Shown: positions 6,391 to 7,655 of the stretch, one piece after another | Layout of the letters: each line of letters opens with the position of its first letter | Numbering within the stretch: position 1 is the first letter of the stretch | Source: Candidatus Sabulitectum sp. | Lineage (GTDB): Bacteria; Fermentibacterota; Fermentibacteria; Fermentibacterales; JCC-6 | NCBI GenBank assembly: GCA_029934845.1 | Contig: JAOZLN010000115.1 | Location: 1 to 7,655, forward strand | DNA length: 7,655 nt | Direction: 5' to 3' | Notes under the pieces: generated by a model | Told to the model about the DNA's origin: nothing | Databases searched by the model: none | The model's input: only the letters and a program-made list of their open reading frames with translations | Translations under genes and position numbers: made by a program

Positions 6391-6954
6391 ATGGCTGCAG
6401 TACTTATTTGTCTTACTGTTTTGTCTTCCACATTCAAAGTGGAAGCCTTTGGCGGATTAGTTGCTCCGGGAGTTCCTGAAACCCATGGACCGGCAGTTTT
6501 CTGTGAGTTCAGAGCCGGTATTGATGTTTCAGAGAACTGGGCTGTGTTTGCTGCAGTTCCATTCTGGAAATTATCTAATTTCAACCCTTCATCCACGCCT
6601 CCGGAATTTTTTGAATACGAGGAATACAACTGGTTTGAAAACTATTCAGAAAGTCGTCTCGGTTATCAGATCGGTGCCGAAAGGTGTATGGGTCCCTTTT
6701 CTCTGGAAGCAGCAGCCGGTGTTGTGAAGAGAACTGCAGAGTACAGTATGGCCCGAATCGATGTTGATGGGTATGGAGATGCCGAGGAGAATGAAAGTAT
6801 GTTTCTTGGCTCGCTTGGTATTGTTATTCCAACAGGAGATTATGGTTTGTTCAACGTGGGGCTAAGAACAGAAGATTTCAACCATTGGTACTTTTCCGTA
6901 GGTGCAGGCCTGACCGTTTCTTCCGATACTTTCACCAGGACAGGAGGAGAGTAG
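6391..6954 (+). CDS. Small secreted, probable outer-membrane beta-barrel protein 1
   Basis: I do not recognise a named family. The 187-aa product has a signal-peptide-like start (MAAVLICLTVLSSTFKVEA, cleavage likely after A19). The rest alternates hydrophobic and polar residues in short aromatic-rich strands (AVFAAVPFW at 51-59, FSLEAAAGVV at 103-112, MFLGSLGIVI at 137-146, HWYFSVGAGLTV at 165-176), separated by acidic loops such as EFFEYEEYNWFENYSE at 72-87. That pattern fits a small outer-membrane barrel of eight or so strands. The C-terminus TFTRTGGE does not end in the usual aromatic residue. It is followed after one base by a second gene of similar size and pattern, so the two form an operon. 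Porin or assembly functions cannot be told from sequence. Confidence 0.7.
   Translation: MAAVLICLTVLSSTFKVEAFGGLVAPGVPETHGPAVFCEFRAGIDVSENWAVFAAVPFWKLSNFNPSSTPPEFFEYEEYNWFENYSESRLGYQIGAERCMGPFSLEAAAGVVKRTAEYSMARIDVDGYGDAEENESMFLGSLGIVIPTGDYGLFNVGLRTEDFNHWYFSVGAGLTVSSDTFTRTGGE
6942..6947 (+). promoter_or_regulatory. Strong Shine-Dalgarno before the second small-barrel gene
   Basis: AGGAGG, within the end of the preceding coding sequence, lies eight bases before the ATG at 6956. It is the strongest ribosome binding site in the window and suggests that the second protein is made at a high rate independent of coupling. Confidence 0.75.
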
Positions 6955-6955
6955 C

Positions 6956-7504
6956 ATGTTGAAGTATTTTCTTCTTTTCTTTGCAGCATCACTGGCTCTG
7001 TCGTTTCCGGGAAGTTTTAAGATATCATTTTCGCGAATGGAGATAGTCGCCGATCCAATTCCACAACTATCGGATCACTTGCTTATGGCAAGGATCGGCT
7101 CGAATATCAGCATCTCCCCGCAGTTTGACCTTATCATCAGAGGCGGTTACGGGTCTTCCGCCCCCTCGGTTCCAGTTGAAGTACCGGATTCTGTGTTTGT
7201 CTTTGATGAAGAAGGCAGGATCTGGACACTGGAAGCCGGTGTTGATTATTTGATACACCCTCAGGCTCCTTTCATTGCCAGAGCAGCCGCAGGTTCCGCT
7301 TACATAATGAGGGATTACAACATGGGAGAATACTACCAGAGATATACTGACGGCAGTTGGGAATCTCTCTTATCAATTGGTCTGGGAAGTGAATTTCCCG
7401 TTGATTTCATCCCTATTATCAGCAGTGCGGAATTTCTTCTTTCTGCTGGATGGATCGGTTCTGATGTTATGGTAGTTACAGGCGAGATCGGTATAGGTAT
7501 CTGA
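6956..7504 (+). CDS. Small secreted, probable outer-membrane beta-barrel protein 2
   Basis: This 182-aa protein has a good signal peptide (MLKYFLLFFAASLALSFPG). Amphipathic strand-like segments follow: LLMARIGSNISI at 42-53, DLIIRGGYG at 58-66, TLEAGVDYLI at 91-100, PFIARAAAGSAYI at 105-117, LLSIGLGSEF at 138-147, AEFLLSAGWIG at 158-168 and VVTGEIGIGI at the end. It resembles its upstream neighbour: AAAG followed after six residues by D-Y-N-M (110-123) matches AAAG...E-Y-S-M (107-120) there, with identical spacing. I read the pair as diverged tandem paralogs. The gene starts one base after the previous stop. The stop TGA is followed at once by a terminator-like hairpin, which ends the operon. 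No enzyme motif is visible and the function is unknown. Confidence 0.75.
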   Translation: MLKYFLLFFAASLALSFPGSFKISFSRMEIVADPIPQLSDHLLMARIGSNISISPQFDLIIRGGYGSSAPSVPVEVPDSVFVFDEEGRIWTLEAGVDYLIHPQAPFIARAAAGSAYIMRDYNMGEYYQRYTDGSWESLLSIGLGSEFPVDFIPIISSAEFLLSAGWIGSDVMVVTGEIGIGI

Positions 7505-7506
7505 TT

Positions 7507-7536
7507 TATTCGGGGCTGCGTTTGCAGCCCCGAATA
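7507..7536. terminator. Strong hairpin between convergent genes, probable bidirectional terminator
   Basis: TATTCGGGGCTGC and GCAGCCCCGAATA form a perfect 13-bp stem around a GTTT loop. It begins three bases after the stop of the second small-barrel gene and lies 11 bases past the stop of the convergent gene on the other strand. Neither side carries a long T-tract, so it is either a bidirectional terminator of the U-poor kind or an RNA 3'-end stabiliser. Confidence 0.75.
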
Positions 7537-7547
7537 GTGTGTCTGCT

Positions 7548-7655
7548 CTATTGGCTGAGCTTTTCTATTATCGTTTCAGCTATCTGTTCCGGTTGAAGGC
7601 CCTGCATCGTGTACAGTTCCTCAGCATCCCCGCTCATTCCGTAGTGGGTAACTCT
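7548..7655 (-). CDS. Transketolase-like protein, C-terminal end only (cut by window edge)
   Basis: The minus strand is open from the window edge to a TAG at 7548-7550, giving 35 residues that include VTHYGMSGDAEELYTMQGL and end in IIEKLSQ. The pattern (a small-residue/Gly 'G.SG.A.EL' followed by 'GL..E.I.......L') matches the extreme C-terminus of transketolases and of split transketolase C-terminal subunits. These thiamine-diphosphate enzymes of the pentose phosphate pathway transfer two-carbon units between sugar phosphates. The catalytic domains are outside the window, so a related enzyme such as DXP synthase or a 2-oxoacid dehydrogenase E1 beta subunit cannot be excluded. It is transcribed towards the shared hairpin, convergent with the small-barrel operon, and is probably unrelated in function to the rest of the window. 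Confidence 0.6.
   Translation of the reverse strand, partial: RVTHYGMSGDAEELYTMQGLQPEQIAETIIEKLSQ

Overview
The window looks like chromosome from a Gram-negative bacterium of the FCB (Bacteroidetes/Fibrobacteres-Chlorobi-like) group, probably an uncultured candidate lineage such as Fermentibacteria, Eisenbacteria or Cloacimonadota (the lineage is an inference). The reasons are secreted proteins ending in type IX secretion (T9SS, Por) type A sorting domains with YPNP, IYDxxGRR and GIYLVRI signatures, right-handed beta-helix proteins with a 'DPTG..GN.S.DP' and 'TRTDS..D...D.G.HH' C-terminal cap, a LpxL-type acyltransferase, and small outer-membrane-barrel-like proteins.

Layout. Positions 41-1027 (minus) hold a LpxL/HtrB-type lipid acyltransferase broken by an in-frame TGA at 311-313; the C-terminal 87 codons continue in the same frame. 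Positions 1028-1257 are a gene-free gap. Positions 1258-6229 (minus) are a tight three-gene operon, transcribed in the order CotH-family kinase-like protein (4067-6229, TTG start), beta-helix protein A (2649-4070), beta-helix protein B (1258-2652). Both junctions are ATGA overlaps of 4 bases. All three proteins have an N-terminal hydrophobic segment and a C-terminal sorting domain, strong in the first and last genes and weak in the middle one. They should therefore be exported together to the cell surface or medium.

Positions 6230-6390 are a divergent regulatory region. Rightward from it run two small secreted, probably beta-barrel proteins (6391-6954 and 6956-7504) that look like diverged tandem paralogs. 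A strong GC-rich hairpin (7507-7536) separates them from a convergent gene on the minus strand, of which only the last 35 codons are present and which resembles the C-terminus of transketolase.

The most interesting unit is the CotH-like kinase translationally coupled to two T9SS-type beta-helix proteins that share a 26-residue coil period. Known CotH proteins are secretory-pathway protein kinases, so the arrangement suggests a kinase paired with its own surface substrates or scaffold. That link is inference. The other notable point is the premature TGA in the acyltransferase. The standard code appears to be in use, because TGA ends several intact genes here.
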